A DNA stretch of 64,000 nucleotides from Paenibacillus prosopidis (GTDB taxonomy: Bacteria; Bacillota; Bacilli; Paenibacillales; Paenibacillaceae). Below are positions 62,139 to 64,000 of this stretch, piece by piece (the first letter of the stretch is position 1; the number at the start of each line of letters is the position of its first letter). The notes under the pieces were generated by a model. That model did no database searches and was not told where the DNA came from. It saw nothing but the letters and a program-made list of their open reading frames with translations. The stretch lies in NCBI RefSeq assembly GCF_003337375.1, contig NZ_QPJD01000009.1, positions 62,001-126,000 of the forward strand, given 5' to 3'. Made by a program: the position numbers and the translations under genes.

Positions 62139-63437
62139 ATGTCGCATGAACTCCAACGTATAAAAGAAATTCATTTACGAGATTACGATTCCCCGAATAT
62201 GCAAAGACGATTGTATAAACGTACATTGATTATCGTAGTCATCTCACAAATATTTGGTGGTGCAGGACTTGCTGCAGGAGTTACTGTTGGAGCACTCCTT
62301 GCCCAGGATATGTTAGGATCGGAAAGTTTTGCAGGTGTTCCTGCTGCGTTATTAACCCTTGGTTCTGCTGTGGCCGCGCTGCTTGTTGGGCGTATATCTC
62401 AACGTTATGGACGTCGTGCGGGGCTCGCAACAGGATTCTTAACAGGAGGTATTGGTGCAATCGGAGTTGTGTTTGCGGCTGTAAGCCATAGTATTGTACT
62501 TCTTTTTGCTTCGCTGCTTATCTATGGTGCAGGCACGGCTACAAACTTACAAGCTCGTTATGCAGGTACAGATTTAGCAGCGCCTACACAGCGAGCAACA
62601 GCAGTTAGTATTGCAATGGTTTCGACTACATTCGGTGCCGTTGCCGGTCCAAACTTGGTAGATGTTATGGGGCGATTCGCTTTATCGCTTGGTATCCCAG
62701 CCCTGGCAGGACCTTTTATATTAGCAGCCGCAGCCTTCATCCTTGCTGGGTTAGTATTTTTAGCTTTCCTCCGCCCGGACCCATTTGTTGTAGCGAAAGC
62801 TATTGCCAAAGCCAAGACAAATCAGAGCAGCCCCTCAGACAAGACTACGAAAACAATTACAAGTAACAACCGTGGAATCTTAGTCGGGGCTACCGTTATG
62901 ATCTTAACCCAGATCGTAATGATCGCAATCATGACAATGACGCCAATACATATGAAGCATCATGGACATGGTTTGGGTGAGATAGGCTTAGTTATAGGAA
63001 TCCATATTGGCGCGATGTACCTCCCATCCCTCGTGACTGGTATACTTGTTGACAAGGTCGGCCGCACAGCAATGTCGTATGCCTCAGGCGGTGTTCTGCT
63101 TGCTGCTGGTATTGTCGCAGCTGTTGCGCCCGCCGACTCTATTTTGGTACTCATCATCGCACTCTCGTTGCTGGGACTTGGTTGGAACTTTGGCTTAATT
63201 AGTGGGACGGCTATTATCGTGGATGCGACTAATCCAGCGACCCGCGCCAAAACTCAAGGAACGATTGATGTCATGATTGCTTTAGCTGGGGCGTCGGGTG
63301 GAGCGCTTTCTGGTATGGTTGTCGCTCATTCCAGTTACGCAACTCTGTCCCTTGCCGGAGGTTTCCTCTCGCTTTTACTGATACCAGTCGTTATATGGTC
63401 CCGAAACAGGCGAAAAGTAGAAGTATCAAGAAATTAG
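62139..63437 (+). CDS. Major facilitator superfamily transporter
   Basis: A 432-residue protein with twelve predicted helices and a hydrophilic central loop (about 215-250, AKAIAKAKTNQSSPSDKTTK). The loop motif LVGRISQRYGRRAGLATG after helix 2 is the MFS motif A. It belongs among drug-efflux-like MFS proteins. ATG 62139 has AAGGTGG upstream at a slightly long spacing. The substrate cannot be predicted. No clear terminator separates it from the convergent SDR gene, whose stop lies 5 bases beyond. Confidence 0.88.
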   Translation: MSHELQRIKEIHLRDYDSPNMQRRLYKRTLIIVVISQIFGGAGLAAGVTVGALLAQDMLGSESFAGVPAALLTLGSAVAALLVGRISQRYGRRAGLATGFLTGGIGAIGVVFAAVSHSIVLLFASLLIYGAGTATNLQARYAGTDLAAPTQRATAVSIAMVSTTFGAVAGPNLVDVMGRFALSLGIPALAGPFILAAAAFILAGLVFLAFLRPDPFVVAKAIAKAKTNQSSPSDKTTKTITSNNRGILVGATVMILTQIVMIAIMTMTPIHMKHHGHGLGEIGLVIGIHIGAMYLPSLVTGILVDKVGRTAMSYASGGVLLAAGIVAAVAPADSILVLIIALSLLGLGWNFGLISGTAIIVDATNPATRAKTQGTIDVMIALAGASGGALSGMVVAHSSYATLSLAGGFLSLLLIPVVIWSRNRRKVEVSRN

Positions 63438-63442
63438 CACTT

Positions 63443-64000
63443 TCACTTACCCCTGCGTGTCATTTCAGCTAAAGCATCCCATTGCTCAGAGGTAACCTCT
63501 GACAGACTATTGAATTGGCCGGCGCCCTGCAGCCATTCTCCTCCGTCAATGGTAACGACTTCACCGTTAATGTAGCCTGCATAGTCGGAGATTAGATAAG
63601 CCGCCAGATTAGCGAGTTCTTCTTTATCACCGATCCGCCGCAGAGGAACGCGGCTTATCATTTTCTCTTCTAGTTCCGGCGTTGGCGAGAGGCGTGACCA
63701 AGCGCCTGCCGTAGGAAATGGACCCGGTGCAATGGCAACCTGGCGGATGCCATATGGGGCCCACTCTACCGCCACAGACCGGGTTAAGGCTAATACCCCT
63801 GCTTTGGCTGCCGCTGATGGTACGACGTATCCCGAGCCATTGGATGCATAAGTCGTAACGATATTGAGCATGGTTCCGCTTCTTCCTTGCTTAATCCATC
63901 TTTTCCCGACCTCCAAAGTGGTGTAGAAGGTGCCGTGCAGAACGATATTCAAGACTGCATCTACCGCTCGGGGTGAGAGGCGTTCGGTAGGACTTATGAA
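63443..64000 (-). CDS. SDR oxidoreductase, 2,4-dienoyl-CoA reductase-like, cut by window edge
   Basis: The C-terminal 185 residues of a short-chain dehydrogenase; the frame is open to the last base (ISPTERLSPRAVDAVLNIVL precedes the first internal ATG), so the Rossmann N-terminus lies beyond the window. Conserved pieces are NIVTTYASNGSGYVVPSAAA, KAGVLALTRSVAVEWAPYGI, APGPFPT and GEVVTIDGGEW. Where classical SDRs have YxxxK, this one has SxxxK (S-A-A-A-K), as in the 2,4-dienoyl-CoA reductase branch, and APGPFPT also fits that branch. A role in unsaturated fatty-acid oxidation is the best guess. It converges on the MFS gene. Confidence 0.82.
   Translation of the reverse strand, partial: FISPTERLSPRAVDAVLNIVLHGTFYTTLEVGKRWIKQGRSGTMLNIVTTYASNGSGYVVPSAAAKAGVLALTRSVAVEWAPYGIRQVAIAPGPFPTAGAWSRLSPTPELEEKMISRVPLRRIGDKEELANLAAYLISDYAGYINGEVVTIDGGEWLQGAGQFNSLSEVTSEQWDALAEMTRRGK

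Noticed and set aside
1..64000. CRISPR arrays, tRNA or rRNA genes, intact insertion sequences, prophage
   Set aside because: No regularly spaced repeats, no cloverleaf or rRNA sequence and no transposase or phage gene was recognised on either strand.

Overview
The window looks like a chromosome segment from a spore-forming, polysaccharide-degrading Firmicute of the Paenibacillaceae (Paenibacillus/Cohnella type). The reasons are a gerA-type spore-germination operon, strong AGGAGG-type ribosome sites with TTG and GTG starts, MsmX-dependent sugar ABC transporters without their own ATPase, YesM/YesN-type two-component pairs, and many glycoside hydrolases. I saw no rRNA, tRNA, CRISPR array or intact insertion sequence. 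Family names rest on motif recognition by eye; no database search was run.

1-5.3 kb: the end of a type II NADH dehydrogenase gene, then a complete germinant-receptor operon (A, B and C subunits) with a small antisense relic of a second A subunit behind it. 5.8-10.8 kb: the most interesting stretch. An ECF41-type sigma factor (WLPEP, DGGGK and NPDKL motifs) sits among four near-identical promoter copies that fit the published ECF41 consensus, written here as TGTCACA-N16-TGTC. They precede a small four-cysteine protein of unknown function, an azoreductase, the sigma gene itself and a carboxymuconolactone-decarboxylase-like protein. Relics of an oxidoreductase and of an NmrA/epimerase-like gene lie in the same stretch, so all three kinds of classical ECF41 partner can be seen.

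11-13.5 kb: a secreted phytase-like esterase and an aldo/keto reductase whose promoter carries a MerR-type 7-4-7 operator, with no MerR gene in the window. 13.6-35.4 kb: a plant-polysaccharide locus (arabinan, arabinogalactan or pectin side chains). It has a LacI regulator divergent from a GH51 arabinofuranosidase, each with a matching operator; a two-component system; a binding protein with two permeases; GH43, GH2, GH115 and a second GH43; and a rhamnogalacturonan acetylesterase. The locus is full of decay: a five-gene operon collapsed to about 0.8 kb, a beta-helix glycosidase fragment, a GH2 tail, a GH36 gene with two nonsense codons and a frameshift, and a second acetylesterase fragment.

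35.9-37.7 kb: a spore photoproduct lyase-like radical SAM protein and an endonuclease IV-like protein, probably a DNA-repair pair. 37.9-47.3 kb: an alpha-mannan locus with an AraR-like GntR regulator, GH125, an ABC importer and a large secreted GH76 with three CBM6-like modules. 47.6-58.5 kb: a GEMM-I (cyclic di-GMP) riboswitch with a terminator ahead of a 1191-residue secreted lyase, then another YesM/YesN pair and ABC importer whose downstream gene is cut after 18 codons. 58.5-64 kb: a MalT-like LuxR regulator, a DUF4386 membrane protein, an MFS transporter and the end of an SDR gene.
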